Below are positions 1 to 10,769 of a DNA stretch of 64,000 bases, in pieces (the first letter of the stretch is position 1; the number at the start of each line of letters is the position of its first letter). Source of the DNA: Nageia nagi (Eukaryota > Pinophyta); assembly GCA_050084985.1 (NCBI GenBank), contig JBITNC010000001.1:145514001-145578000 (forward strand), in the 5' to 3' direction. Position numbers and translations under genes: made by a program. The notes under the pieces were generated by a model. That model had not been told where the DNA came from. It ran no database searches and was given only the letters and a program-made list of their open reading frames with translations.

Positions 1-909
1 TGCTAGAAAAGAAAGGTCAAGATAGCATTGTATTACTGATAGGACAAAAGGTCATCAAAAATAAATACAAGGGGAAATACTAGGGATTTTGACCATTTTG
101 CTTTGTCTTTAACTATACTTATACTAAGCTAGAGTAGTTACAGAATGACTGAAACAAAATAGTTACAAAATGTTCTAAAGATTTTGGTCTTCTTTTAATG
201 AATAGTTAACTACCTCTACCACATGGCATTTTATTTCTAAAAACTAAAAGACCTAGAACTATAACTATCTTTGCATTGTGATGAGCATGTTTCCCAAGTG
301 TTATTTGAACCTATATTACATTTTTGAAAGATTCTCTAACTGATTATGATGATTTTGAAGTCTTTTCAACTTCTAATGATTATTCCAAAACCTTCTTGAT
401 TTTTGACTCACATTTCAAAGTCTTTTGGTAAAATTTTGCTTGGGTGAAGATTTACTTTGTTACATCTAACATCATTAATCTATGCACTCTAATCTTGAAG
501 GCTTTTATTTTTTGCTGTTGTCACTTTCTTCTTGCACCTCTATAAAGTAAAGCATTTAACCTTGGGGTATTTTAGTTTTGCTTATGATGTCATCCTCCTT
601 TGGATCTATTCTTTTGGCCAAAGTGAGATTCACTTTACTTTGTTGATGTCATCTCCCTTTCATGCCTTGAAACACATAACTCATCTATTGTAGAAACTTT
701 TAGCACTACTCACTAACATCACTACTTTTAGAGTCTAGTTTTAGATGAAAATAATACTTGCCTATACTCTGCTTACATCACATCCTTATATTGCTATACT
801 TAGTATATTTTCTCATCAAAATTCTCTAAACTTTATAGAATAGTTAGGAGGAGTTTGCTAAAACACATTTCTTTAGACAAATAATAACAATACATGCTAG
901 GAAGCCACT
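1..909 (-). repeat. 3' LTR (partial) of the old Tat-like element
   Basis: This stretch matches 16747-17655 along its full 909 bp with no net length change. In the first 120 bp I count about 12 mismatches, so the copies are roughly 10% diverged. About 426 bp of the LTR lie left of the window. The match ends at position 909, immediately before the TGTAAT end of a different LTR at 910. Minus-strand TGATGTCATC-type motifs near 584 and 644 recall the TGACATCA/TGACGTCA motifs of the young LTR. Confidence 0.85.
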
Positions 910-2016
910 TGTAATATCCCCAAAACTCACAAAATACGATTTTTGTTAAAGTGTAATATTGCAAAGTTGAAATATCACTACTTAGGAATTTATATATATT
1001 TTTATATTTTTTTCTATCTAGCTCAATTCAAAATGGATCTGCAAATTGAATAAGAAATAGAGCCAGAAATGAATTTTATTCTTTAAGAGTTGGGACATCC
1101 TAAATGGACAAGTACAATACTCGAGGAAAAATACCCAAATGCTCAAGAAGGGGAATGTTTTCCCTCACAAAGTAGATTTGGATGATCTAGCCCTGTAAGT
1201 TCTTCAATCTCTTCTCCCCAATGCTAGATGAGCCTCCTCACATTGATTCGGTTGGTTTGGATCTAGGACATGCCTCCTCACATTGATTTGGCAGGTTAGA
1301 TCTGGATCTGGAATATGGCCGCACTAGCTAGATCTAGATTTGCCCCACTAGCTAGATCTGGATCAGGGATGGAATAGTTCCACCACACTAGCTTGAACTA
1401 TTCCAGTAACTCCACCTCACTGGCTCAAGCTACTCTAGCAACTCCACCTCACTGGCTCGAGCTACTATCCTAGCTTAGGTAAGAACTCCTCCACATTGGC
1501 TTAAGCTCTCCCACTAAGCTAGCTGGAAAGCTGCAACTCCACTAGCTGCTAACCCCTAAAAAGAGATAAAATCTGATGATCTTCTAGCATCCCCCAAATG
1601 ATGCATCCCATCTCCTTTTATAATAAGATCTCTCATACCTTGGAATCACCCAAAGTGCAACATCCCTCTTCTGGTGTCTTGGGATGACAAATTAAATCAT
1701 CTAGGGACCCAGGAAGCCCAATGTCCCATAATGGTTACCTAGAGATGCCAAATTACAAGATCAATGGCTCATAAATGCAACATCCCATTATGAGAGACTA
1801 ATATTGCATTAATTACAAATAATTGAGCCAGATTAATTAAATAAAATCCAAGGGTGAGTGCCTCAAGGGTCTCTTTAGCCTTGGTTATAGAAATAAATGC
1901 AAAATATTAATAAAATACTCCTAAATTAATTTATTTTTGGTTTCTCCTCCTTTGCCATGAACATCACACTCTAAGAGGAGAGAAAGTGGACATTTTACAA
2001 ATTTGGGGAAATTACA
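910..2016 (-). repeat. LTR of a second Ty3/gypsy family (1107 bp)
   Basis: On the minus strand a polypurine tract (2017-2030) runs into TGTAATTTCCCCAAA, the usual 5' start of such an LTR. The other end, read on the plus strand from 910, is TGTAATATCCCCAAA, so on the minus strand the LTR ends GGGGATATTACA. The ends form a near-perfect 15-bp inverted repeat. Inside are short tandem repeats (about 1376-1471). There is no second copy in the window, so the limits rest on the PPT and the end motifs only. Confidence 0.6.
1376..1471. repeat. About three tandem 32-bp units inside the LTR
   Basis: The phrase AACTCCACCTCACTGGCTC recurs at 1408 and 1440 with a 32-bp period, preceded by a weaker copy near 1376. 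Another duplicated phrase, GCCTCCTCACATTGATT, appears near 1232 and 1270. These are internal LTR repeats with no coding potential. Confidence 0.6.
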
Positions 2017-2030
2017 AGTCTCCCCTTCCT
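2017..2030 (-). other. Polypurine tract
   Basis: The minus strand reads AGGAAGGGGAGACT directly before the TGTAAT start of the LTR at 2016. In Ty3/gypsy elements this tract primes plus-strand DNA synthesis. The upstream text (GGGGATAAGCAA) is the usual end of pol in plant gypsy elements. Confidence 0.6.
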
Positions 2031-2689
2031 GAATTGCTTATCCCCAAGCAACTCAAGATAAATTGGCCCTTCTCTTTCCCATCCTAAAAAGCTGTAATGC
2101 AGATGAAAGAACAAGGAGAAAGAGTTCTAATTTTCTGCTACAAGTGATGGCCAAAATGTCTACCTTCATAGCTCCATAACCCAATGTCCAAGTCCTAAAT
2201 GAAATCAAGGAGTGCTAGTGGGTTATCTTCTATCCAGGACTACATCACATGATGGGAGGGAGAATTTGTAATTTCAGCAAGCATGAATACATTTGTCCCA
2301 ACATCCCAATGGTCTAAGTGGCTGAGTGGTTCACAAGGAAAAGTATGATGAAGTAATACCAAATCTCTAATCCCTCTATTTCTCATTTTAAGCAAGATGA
2401 TGGATAATTTGTCCCAAAATTTTTTGTAGCAATATACTTGTAACAGGGACATATATGCCAAAGAGAAGCAAATCTAACCAGTAAGTATTATCACTTGTTT
2501 CCAATATTTAATCAACCTCGAACTTATTATCTAGAAAAAGAACACTCTTAACCAATTCATTAGTGGTTGAGCAAATGTGGGCATGTTACCTTGGGACTGG
2601 GTGATGTCTTGCATGGTAGTTCTATTTGGGATGTGAGGAATGATTTGATGTTGCTACTTTGGATCTTCTATTACTTCCAATTGATGGGC
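2031..2689 (-). other. Unassigned interior between protease and PPT
   Basis: In a complete element this interval would hold RT, RNase H and integrase (over 2.5 kb). Only about 660 bp remain and I recognise none of those domains. A minus-strand open frame at 2240-2461 has no motif I can name. The interval is best read as the scar of a large internal deletion. Confidence 0.5.
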
Positions 2690-3925
2690 TTGTGAAGTGG
2701 CCCTATTGCTACCCTGCAATCCTCTCATGATGACCTCCTTTCCATTTGCCAGGAACTTCATTTCCAAGGTGTCATAATTTGTGCTAATCTCCCCTAAAGT
2801 TTTCAACTATTGAATTCCAAAGACCATGTGCAAGGTCCCTCCCATGGGATATACATAGAAATCACTTCTCATGGAGTAATTGTTGGTCTCAACTGGAAGT
2901 TGTCTTATGACCTTATTGCAAAATGAGATCTAGCCGTTAGCATTGGCCATATTGAATCCTTTAAAAATGTCCCTCCTTACTCCTTTCTTAGCAGTAAACA
3001 AAGCATCAATGAAGTTGTGAGATGCCCCTCCATTGATAAGAATAGTCACTTCTTCTCCTAGAGCTCTTCCTTGAATGCGCAATGTGGGGCAATGGGGTGC
3101 TCCACTAATGGTGGCCAAGGTGCTGTGAGTGGAAAACTGTTCCATAAATTTTGAAATGCTCCACAAATCTGATTCAGGTTCCTCCATCTCCACTACCTCT
3201 ACATAACTGAGCTACACCTTCCCATTGTAGCGATGGCCTGGCTCCCATGATCCTCTACAGATAAAGCACATTTTCCTTCTTCTCATTTCAGAATGTGAGA
3301 TCTCTTGATCCCTCTGTGTCTATTCCAATGGCCATGCATTTCTCCTTGGTGGAGATGTGAGCCTTCCTTGGCTCCCATTCATTTTACTTGTTGGCACAAT
3401 TTGTTGTTGGGGTGGCTATGTCCTTCCTTGATTGCTCAAATGCTTTGATAGATGCTTTGATATTTTCATTCAAACCCTCCATGAACATAGCCATCCTTCT
3501 AGCTTCTGATAGATTTGAAACCATAATAGAAACATTCATAAACTCATCTACATATTCTTCAACTGTACCTTTCTATTGGATCTTGGTGAGCTCATGGAAG
3601 TAACTTTCTTCAGTCTTCTTTTCAAAATGTTCCAGCAACCTTTGGCAAAATTCACCAAAAGTTGAGATCTGGTCATGCCCCAACATTTTCAATCCATGGT
3701 GCCACCACTCATAGGCTTGTCCCTTTAGGGAGAGTGTGGCAAAATGTATGGCCTCATCTTCTACCATGGAATTGAAAGATAGGTACATTTGGAGCTGGTG
3801 AATCCATCCTCTTGTCGAGATCCCTGCACCTCCATCAAATTTCTCCAATTGGATCTTCTACAATGGCTCGTTAAAGATAGGTGGGCATCCTCCTTATCCT
3901 CCCTCCAATTGTCCACAAAATTCTT
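2690..3925 (-). pseudogene. Gag-protease remnant of the second Ty3/gypsy family
   Basis: Read on the minus strand: a Ty3/gypsy capsid-type gag segment (3573-3925; motifs RGWIHQLQMYL and LSLKGQAYEWW), then a zinc knuckle near 3215-3275 (CFICRGSWEPGHRY, last cysteine now tyrosine), then a retropepsin (2930-3193) whose active site reads NGGASHNFID instead of the D-T/S-G expected. The post-protease linker, with the recognisable motif MRGLQG, runs on to about 2690. At least two stops interrupt the gag part (one about 12 bases before 3848). The N-terminal part of gag and the 5' LTR are missing; the fragment joins old Tat RNase H sequence at about 3926 without a visible target duplication. Confidence 0.7.
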
Positions 3926-5075
3926 AGAAAGTTAATACCAGGACTTTGCTTTGAGCTATATAATGTTTCAACTTTCCTAAAGACTCTAGTATTACTAGGA
4001 CTTATTTTTCAACAAAAGTGTACTTCTCCTCACATTTATTCATAGTTTGACTGAAAATAGCAATAGGAAATTCTTCATTCTTTTCAAATTTTTGATAAGA
4101 CAACTACAATGCTTGAATTAGAGCCATATGCATACAAAATGAATTCTTTGCTGAAATGTGGGTTCCTTAAGATAGGCACCCTAGTTATTACCAACTTGAT
4201 TCTTTGAAATGCTTCTTTCCCTTCTTCAATCCATTCAAACATAACATTTTTTTTTAACATGAGAGTAATAGGCTTAACAATGCTTAAATTTTTTTGAATG
4301 AATCTTCTTACAAAGTTAATCTATCCTAGAAAAGATTGTAAAGCCTTTTTGTTTGAAGGAAGAGATAATTTGTTTATTGCCTCTACCCTATCCGGATCAA
4401 TATCCCAACCTTCTTTTGAAATAACATGTACAAGAAGCTTTCCCTCATCTACTACAAAAATAGACTTCTTAGGTTTAAGAAAATTCCATACCTTTTGCAT
4501 TTGATAAAAGCTTGCTCTAGATGCCATACATGGGAACTCCTATCATGAGAGAAAATAGTGATATCATCCAAGTATACAAGCATACTTTTATTTACCAATT
4601 CTCCAAAAGCCTATTCCATAGCTCTTTGGAAGGTTGATCCTACATTTGATAATCTCAAAGGCATTCTTTAGAAAGCAAATGTTCCCCATTTAGTTGTAAA
4701 AGCTATTTTGAACTGACCTTCATTTTTTACCCAAACTTGATTATACCCCAAAAAACCATCTAGTAATGATAATCTTTTTGCTCCAGCCATAATATTTAAT
4801 ATTTGTTCCATAGGTGATAGAGGATGATGATATTTCAATGAGACTCTATTTAAAACCTTGAATTCCACACATAATCAAATCTCAGCATTTTTCTTTCTAA
4901 CTAGGACTAAATTTGCCACCCATGTAGAATGTTTAATAGGATATATGATACTAGCTTTATATAGTTTTAGAACTTCTTGTTTCATTGCTACTTCAATCTT
5001 GGGGTTCACTAGCCTTTGCTTCTATCTGATTGGCTTAGCATCTTCAATCAACTCTATCATATGCTAAATTATAGA
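3926..5075 (-). pseudogene. Reverse transcriptase and partial RNase H of the old Tat-like element
   Basis: Minus-strand translation follows the young element's RT closely: HHPLSPMEQIL and DGFLGYNQVWV (4668-4868), the thumb segment with PKKSIFVVDEGKLL (4321-4527), then the RNase H start near 4130 reading LYAYGSN where RT-linked RNase H normally has a catalytic TDAS, and SQTMNKCEEKYTF near 4030. Homology stops after the segment matching young residues AQSKILILT (about 3927). The frame carries several stops. At the right edge the sequence continues the frame broken off at 14090, showing the young element landed inside this pol. Integrase is absent. Confidence 0.8.
5071..5075. repeat. Target-site duplication ATAGA (left)
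   Basis: ATAGA directly precedes the TG of the left LTR and is repeated at 14090-14094 directly after the CA of the right LTR. Five bases is the usual duplication made by gypsy integrases. Confidence 0.93.
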
Positions 5076-5327
5076 TGTAGATTCCTACAAAATAAATTCT
5101 GTATTAAAGCCCCGGTATACCTTAATTTCAACCATGGGTTCATTCTTAGATTCTCTGGAGTTTTTTGGAGCGGATAACGTAGCTCGGGATCAGAGTAAAG
5201 TTTTCCGGAATGAAATGGTGATGTGGCGGAGAATAAGATATTCATCTTTCGGCAAGGACCAAGTTCCGGAAAAGACGAAGTAAGCACAAGTGTCTCCGGG
5301 AAACAAAGCATTCCAGATATACGGAGA

Positions 5328-5619
5328 TGACATCACGGAAAAGAAGAAGCTCATAATTGCAAAGGAAACCGGAGTCCGGAGGAGATGACGTCAGCAGGTA
5401 GCGACTTAGTATCCGGAGCCATAAAGGAAAACATTCCGGAGGAAAGAAAGATGACGTCACAGGCGAAGCGTTCCGGAAGTCCGGAAATGACGTCACAAGA
5501 AGATATGAAGTTTACATTCATAAAGCAAACCGGAGCCCAGAATGGATGACATCATCAAGGAGTGATTTAGTGACCGGAGCCAGTGAATGAAGAAGTCCGG
5601 AGATTCAAGGCTGACGTCA
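5328..5619. promoter_or_regulatory. Six TGACGTCA/TGACATCA palindromes in U3
   Basis: TGACGTCA occurs at 5386-5393, 5452-5459, 5488-5495 and 5612-5619; TGACATCA at 5328-5335 and 5547-5554. Spacing is about 36-66 bp. TGACG and TGACGTCA are known binding sites for plant bZIP factors of the TGA/as-1 and CRE type, so this is a plausible enhancer 290-580 bp upstream of the TATA box. The two TGACATCA forms differ from the palindrome by G-to-A at a CpG. TCCGGA/CCGGA motifs alternate with them. Binding is inferred. Confidence 0.65.
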
Positions 5620-5908
5620 GGCGAAGGGAAAAGATTAACATTTGGGATTAAGACCGCGCCCAGAGGAAAATAGGCCGCAAGGAAAGATCGAAGAGTCCGA
5701 GTTGGAGAATTGAATATTTCGGGAGAGAAGGAGGTCTGCAAAATACCTGAGTGCCATCATCAGGGAACCGAATCGTCGGCGATCTGCCCAATTTTGTAAT
5801 AGTCGGCCAAGTGTCATATGTAGGTGAGATCAGTTCAAGAAGGCCAGAATCTTGCGGCCGTTTTGTAAACGTTTCTATTCTGTAATCTTGTAACTGTTAT
5901 TAACACAG

Positions 5909-5916
5909 TATAAATA
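5909..5916 (+). promoter_or_regulatory. TATA box of the young LTR
   Basis: TATAAATA lies in an AT-rich pocket of an otherwise more GC-rich LTR, about 600 bp before the LTR end, which leaves room for R and U5. Transcription would start about 30 bp downstream. The right LTR has the same box at 13490-13497. Confidence 0.7.
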
Positions 5917-6265
5917 TATGAAAATAAAGAGAAACTAGGGTCGGAAGCCTAGTATTGCCCTTTTCATTTGTTCTCGAAGACCTGTAGCTTCAGTCCGGTA
6001 CTATGAAACCATCTTGACCTTTCTTGTCTAGCACTCGTAATTGTTATTCTTAATTTGGTTACATTGTGGCAGCTTAGCTTGTTTCCTGAGTAATAGTTGC
6101 GGGTTGCTAGTATAACTGTGTCTGCTACATGGTAGAGTAGAAGCTGGGGAGCTATTCAGAGAGTGAGAACTTGTTCTGTGGCTGCGACACTAGATTCAGG
6201 CCAAGGTTTCGCACACTGCGAAAGCCCGCGCTGAACTAGTGATCTACCCCTTTGCTTTCTCTCTC

Positions 6266-6349
6266 GTTACCCTATCCTTTTACTTCCCTTCTTGTTACCC
6301 TATCCTTTTACTTCCTTTCTTGTTACCCTATCCTTTTGCTTAAATCTCT
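6266..6349 (+). repeat. Three tandem 28-bp units in R/U5
   Basis: Units starting GTTACCCTATCCTTTT at 6266, 6294 and 6322 form a pyrimidine-rich tract. The right LTR carries the same array at 13847-13930. The copy number is equal in both LTRs, as expected for a recent insertion. Confidence 0.85.
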
Positions 6350-6519
6350 CGCTCCCTACTCTTTTTATCTCTTTCCTGTTACTTTTTCTCTGCCCAATGG
6401 ATAAGGAACCGGCCTTCTCCGGAGATCAGGCTGCGTCCTACAGTCTGTTCGTGAACTACTTTGGTTAAGATTGTTCCAGGCGCACATATTACACAATCTC
6501 AATCAACAGTATTTCTTTT

Positions 6520-6537
6520 TGGCACGCCCGGTGGGAC
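6520..6537 (+). other. Primer-binding site candidate
   Basis: TGGCACGCCCGGTGGGAC follows the LTR end by 11 bases. TGG is the complement of the tRNA CCA tail, and the old relative has TGGCACACCCAGTGGGAG in the same place (16308-16291, minus). Conservation between the two copies supports a PBS. I cannot assign the tRNA from memory. Confidence 0.6.
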
Positions 6538-6655
6538 ACGAAGAAATTTATTGGCGACTCTGCTGAAGCACCATCCATGGTATGTATTAAAGCAAATTAT
6601 TTATGAATATCATAGGTGCTTTGAACCTGTCATTTTCTTTTGCAATCTAGAGTTT

Positions 6656-8160
6656 ATGTGGACAAGATCTAAAACTAGAGCAGCAAAAGAAGAACCGGAA
6701 TTTGGGAAGTTAGATACTCCTAGGAGAAAGACCCTGATCAAGTCCAAGTCTCTGAATAGTGTCGACTCCCTAAAATCCTCTATCAAGCCAGAACCATCCA
6801 ATCTTCATACTAGGGATACCTTCCCTAGAATGGCTAATCCAGCTCAGAACATTTATCTGGAATGGGACAATGGAGTTCCTATAGCTCTGGCGGTATTACA
6901 TGATATCCCAGCAAATGTTTTTAAAACCCTTCCGGAGTTTGATGCAACTTCAGAAAAAACGGCTTATGAGCACTGTGTGGATGTAGCCGGCCTAGCAAAG
7001 ATTCACAATATTCAGCATGAAGATGTTATGGTGAGATTACTGGCTCAGTCTTTCAAAGGAAAGGTCCTGGATTGGTACAGGGGCCTTTCTAATGGATCCA
7101 TCAGTACCTGGGCTCAACTGGCAGAGCCCTTCATCCTGGAGTTTAATGAACTAGGGGATCCCTTTTCTCTGCTCACTCAGTTCACGTCAATCAAAAGGTT
7201 TGAACAAGAGAACATCCCAGATTTTAACATTAGATTCCAGAAAACATGGACGAGAGTACCCATGCCAGTCAGGCCTCAGCAATTCCAAGCCTTAATGTAT
7301 TATTTGAGAGCCTTTCCTCCGGATCTCTCTTTGCAAATCCAAAATTCCGGAGTGAATACTTTCCCGGAGGTCTATAGACAAGCAGTATATGCTGAATCCT
7401 GTCTTATTGCAGTTGGTAAGTTGCCAAGCCGTATGCCTATGCCCTATTTTCCAATAACTACCCAATAGCAAATGTGGAGACCTCCGGTAATCAGTTCAGT
7501 TCCACCTCTGGCCCATTTTCCTGCTCCTGTTCAACCTTGGTCACCAAACTTGCCAAATCCTAGAGCTCCTTTGTCTTTACCTGCCCCCCCTCAGCCCAAT
7601 GTGAATCAAGGAGTAGCGTCATCATCAGAAATTCAAGAGCTCAGGGATTTGTGTAGAAATATGGCGAATCAGATCACCATCCTAAGCAGACAGAGCAATG
7701 CAAGGAGATATCCTTACCCGGCAGTGGAAAAGGGCCCACATGTAATGATAGAAAATTCAGATCAAGGTTCATCCTCCAGGTCAGTTGTTGGTTTATGTTT
7801 GGCTTGCAATGACGCGCATGAACAAACAACATGTCCCGTGCATCAGTACCAAGAGTATTTGTCGGGAAATGGAGGTATCTCGCCGCCCGGAGTGGCAGAC
7901 GACATAAATCAAAATGCAAACTTGATAAATTTTGCACCGGCAGATATAGGAGTTTTTGCGGTGGAAACAAGATCGGGGAAGAGGCCCCTGGTTTCCGGTA
8001 TTCCGGAAAGAAAAGTTGAATCCCAAAGAGATGCCGGACCAGTGCTTTCTAGGAGGCAAGATGCAGTCCCCGGTTCTAAGGATAAGGTCCTGGAAAAGGA
8101 AAAGAATGCCGAAAAATTCCCACTTCCGGAGATCAAACCGACCCCAAAAATCAATGACCA
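6656..8160 (+). pseudogene. Gag (capsid and nucleocapsid) of the young element
   Basis: Structural protein that would assemble cytoplasmic virus-like particles. A basic N-terminus (KTRAAKEEPEF) leads to a capsid-type region at about 6840-7440 with motifs VLDWYRGLSNGSISTW and FNIRFQKTW. A proline-rich linker follows, then a short zinc knuckle at 7796-7834 (CLACNDAHEQTTC, C-x2-C-x3-H-x4-C, one residue shorter than the usual C-x2-C-x4-H-x4-C). The TAG at 7466 lies between capsid and knuckle, so it truncates gag itself. In the old copy the second and third cysteines of the knuckle have become phenylalanine and tyrosine. Confidence 0.85.
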
Positions 8161-8439
8161 AAGTATTCGGAAGCTAAGGTTTCCTTCACTCACTAAGCAC
8201 CAGAGGAAAGATGATACCCTACAGCTTCGGGAAAGTTTCACCGATAGTCTTAGAAATAAAATCGGAGAACCTCCGGCTATTCCCGAGTTCGATATTGTGG
8301 CCGAGTTAAAGAGGACGCCAGCAAGAGTATCTTTGTTTGAGGCTTTAAAAATTCTTGGGCAGATTGATTTGCTGAAAACGTCCCTTATAGCTCAGAACGA
8401 AGGAATGGAAAAGGTCCTAAATCTGTTTGAGACATCGAA

Positions 8440-8860
8440 AATTCCGGGGATGGGAAAAAATAAACCTCCGGCCTTTTACATGACTCTGGAAATTGAAGGA
8501 TATGTGCTCCATAATTGTTTGGTTGATTCCGGAGCGGCTACTACTGTTATGCCCAAAGCAGTGTGTGACGTAATGGGATTGCCTATGACACGAACTACTA
8601 CTTGAGTATTACAGTTGGATTCCACACCTATTAAGACAGTGGGAGTTATCAAAGATATAGTTCTAAAGATGCACAAGTGCCCCTCTGTGGTTATTACTCA
8701 AGAAGTTGTTGTGGTGGAGTTACCCCCTCTGTTCGGGTTATGTTTGTCCAGAGAGTTTACAGCGAAAATAGGAGGTTACCTAGCAATGGATTATACTCAT
8801 TATCTGATCCCTTGTGGGAATAAGAGGGTTAGGTTAAACAATGAGGAAATTTCCGAATTT
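8440..8860 (+). pseudogene. Retropepsin-type aspartic protease
   Basis: The active site LVDSGAATTVMP has D-S-G at 8525-8533, preceded by the usual hydrophobic strand (FYMTLEIEGYVL). The enzyme would cleave the polyprotein as a homodimer. TGA at 8603 cuts the domain about 26 codons after the active site; the same frame resumes with VLQLDSTPIKTVG and the flap region. This domain is deleted from the old copy. Confidence 0.85.
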
Positions 8861-9061
8861 CACGTAGAAAAAAAGGAGGAAGTGTGTGCAATCTTTGGTG
8901 AAATAGAGGAATCAGACGAGTTACTGGAAAGGTTGCAAACTGAAGATCCTTATAGTATGAGTATGCTTAATACCATCAGCGATATGGAATTTGGAAATTA
9001 TTGCTTGATGGAACCGGAGTCTTTTGTCCCGGAACTCACTAAGGGAAACTTCCGGAGAAAT

Positions 9062-9460
9062 GAGATCTGGGAGATGTTTTTTGACGGAGCTAGGTCTAAA
9101 AATGGATCTGGAGTGGGAATCATTCTGAAGGAACCAAATGGCAAGGTATATAAATTCTCTTTCAGGCTTACCTGGTTATGTTCAAATAATGTAACAGAAT
9201 ATGAAGCACTTTGCCTCGGGCTGGAACAAGCCATTAAAATGAAGATCCGGTGTTTGAAGATCAAAGGAGATTCAGAGCTAATAGTGAAGCAGGTGACAGA
9301 TAAATGTTCAGCTAAGCATCACTATTTGAAATCATATAGAAATAGAGTTTGGGATCTGTTGGAACATTTCGAGGCTTTACATATTCAGTCAATCTCAAGG
9401 AGGTTCAATCATGAGGCTGATGCTTTAGCACAGATGGGAGCCAGCTTTGATCCCACTGAT
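9062..9460 (+). other. Archaeal-type RNase H (aRH) located upstream of RT
   Basis: The block reads WEMFFDGARSKNGSGVG, then NNVTEYEALCLGLEQA, KGDSELIVKQV and FNHEADALAQMGAS. These are the signatures of the plant/archaeal-like RNase H carried by Tat-lineage gypsy elements. All four acidic residues are present: D at 9083-9085, E at 9203-9205, D at 9269-9271, D at 9419-9421. It would degrade the RNA of RNA-DNA hybrids during reverse transcription. Its position between protease and RT is unusual: in the Tat elements I know, and at 42490-42910 here, aRH follows the RT-linked RNase H. No stop or frameshift falls inside it. Confidence 0.88.
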
Positions 9461-9889
9461 GATTGGTTCAGGAAAAAAGGGGTTCAACTCATTTTCAGGC
9501 CTTCAATTCCGGATAATGATTCCTTCTGGCAAGTGTTCCGGGATGAGGCTCAGATTAATCAATTCCTATTACAACAAGCTGTGTGTCACGCGGTAGGGGA
9601 AGAAGATTCTGAAATCTTCCGGGGGCAGGATGTAATTCAACTGAATAATAATAAAGTTCCCAAAGATTTGATTCCGTTCGAAGCATTGTTTGACAGATGC
9701 GACCAGGTAAAAAGAAGAGGTCTAAGTATAAATCCGGATAACTATAGAGAGTATGAGGTTTTCCCGGGCAAGTCATTGAAAATCGGTACCTGTAATACCC
9801 CGGAACAAACCCACGAGATTGTGCAATTATGCAAGGCATATGTAGATGTCATTGCTTGGTCTTACGACGATTTGAAGATTTTCGACAAG

Positions 9890-10690
9890 TCAGTGATGCA
9901 GCATACTATTGAATTGATAGAAAACGCCAAACCAGTCAGACAGAAACAGCGGCCAGTGAATCCTAAAATCGAAGCAGCTATGAAACAAGAAGTTTTGAAA
10001 TTGTATAAAGCTGGAATAATTTATCCCATTAAACACTCCACTTGGGTGGCGAACCTCGTACCGGTCCGGAAGAAAAATGGTGAGATAAGGCTGTGTGTGG
10101 ATTTCCGGGGCCTGAATAAAGTATCCTTGAGAGATCATTATCCTTTGCCACCAATGGAACAAATACTCAATACCGTGGCGGGTGCCGAAAGATTCTCTTT
10201 GATAGATGGTTTCTCCGGATACAACCAGGTGTGGGTCCGGAACGAAGACCAATTTAAAACGGCTTTTACAACCAAATGGGGTACATTTGCTTTCCAGAGA
10301 ATGCCTTTCGGTTTGTCTAATGCAGGAGCTACTTTCCAAAGAGCTATGGATCATGCATTTGGAGAGTTGGTGAACAAGAGCGTGGTAGTATATCTTGATG
10401 ATATTACTGTGTTCTCACATAACAAAAACCTTCACGTCCAACACCTGGAACAGGTTTTCATCAAATGTAGAAGGTATGGCATATCCTTGAATCCTAAGAA
10501 ATCAATTTTCGCAGTAGATGAAGGGAAGTTATTGGGTCATGTAATTTCAAAGGAAGGTTGGGCCATTGATCCAGATAGAATAAAAGCAATTAAGAACTTA
10601 GTTCTCCCATCCAATAAGAAGTCTCTACAGTCTTTTCTGGGTCAGATTAATTTTGTCAAGAGATTTGTTCAGGTTTTTCAGGCATTGTCA
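9890..10690 (+). pseudogene. Reverse transcriptase of the young element
   Basis: Fingers-palm-thumb order is clear: KHSTWVANLVPVRKKNGE, CVDFRGLNKVSLRDHYPLPP, DGFSGYNQVWV, FQRMPFGLSNAGATFQRAM, the catalytic YLDD at 10391-10402, and NPKKSIFAVDEGKLLGHVIS. All catalytic aspartates are present. The frame breaks near 10670 by loss of one base just after FVKRFV. An old-copy homologue lies at 3926-5075 and 14090-14170 (minus). Confidence 0.93.
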
Positions 10691-10769
10691 AACCCATTAC
10701 TCAGATGCTAAAAAAGGATACACTGTTTGAGTGGACGGAAGAAGGTAAAAAGGCTTTTTAGGAAATCAA

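Larger units (their letters stand above)
5076..6508 (+). repeat. 5' LTR of the young element
   Basis: Runs from TGTAGATTCCTAC to CAATCAACA and matches 12657-14089 base for base except at three sites. It holds the promoter (TATA at 5909), a CRE-like motif cluster (5328-5619), an internal direct repeat of about 160 bp (units near 5337 and 5495), a 28-bp triple repeat (6266-6349), and AATAAA at 5923-5928. Minus-strand open frames across it are fortuitous. Confidence 0.96.

Noticed and set aside
3388-3603. Plus-strand open frames at 3388-3603 and 4298-4504
   Set aside because: They are antisense to the gag and RT remnants on the minus strand, which have clear motifs.
5069-5817. Several minus-strand open frames of 60-84 residues repeated at 12641-13322
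   Set aside because: They lie in the LTRs on the strand opposite to the element, have no recognisable domain, and recur only because the LTR is duplicated.
7466-7468. TAG between two long open gag frames as programmed stop readthrough
   Set aside because: It falls between capsid and zinc knuckle, not between gag and pol, and further stops and a frameshift follow. The old copy has a TAG nearby, but its alignment there is too loose to call it conserved.
7674-8241. Overlapping open frames on both strands within gag
   Set aside because: These are shadows of the real gag frame, with no motifs and no independent start context.
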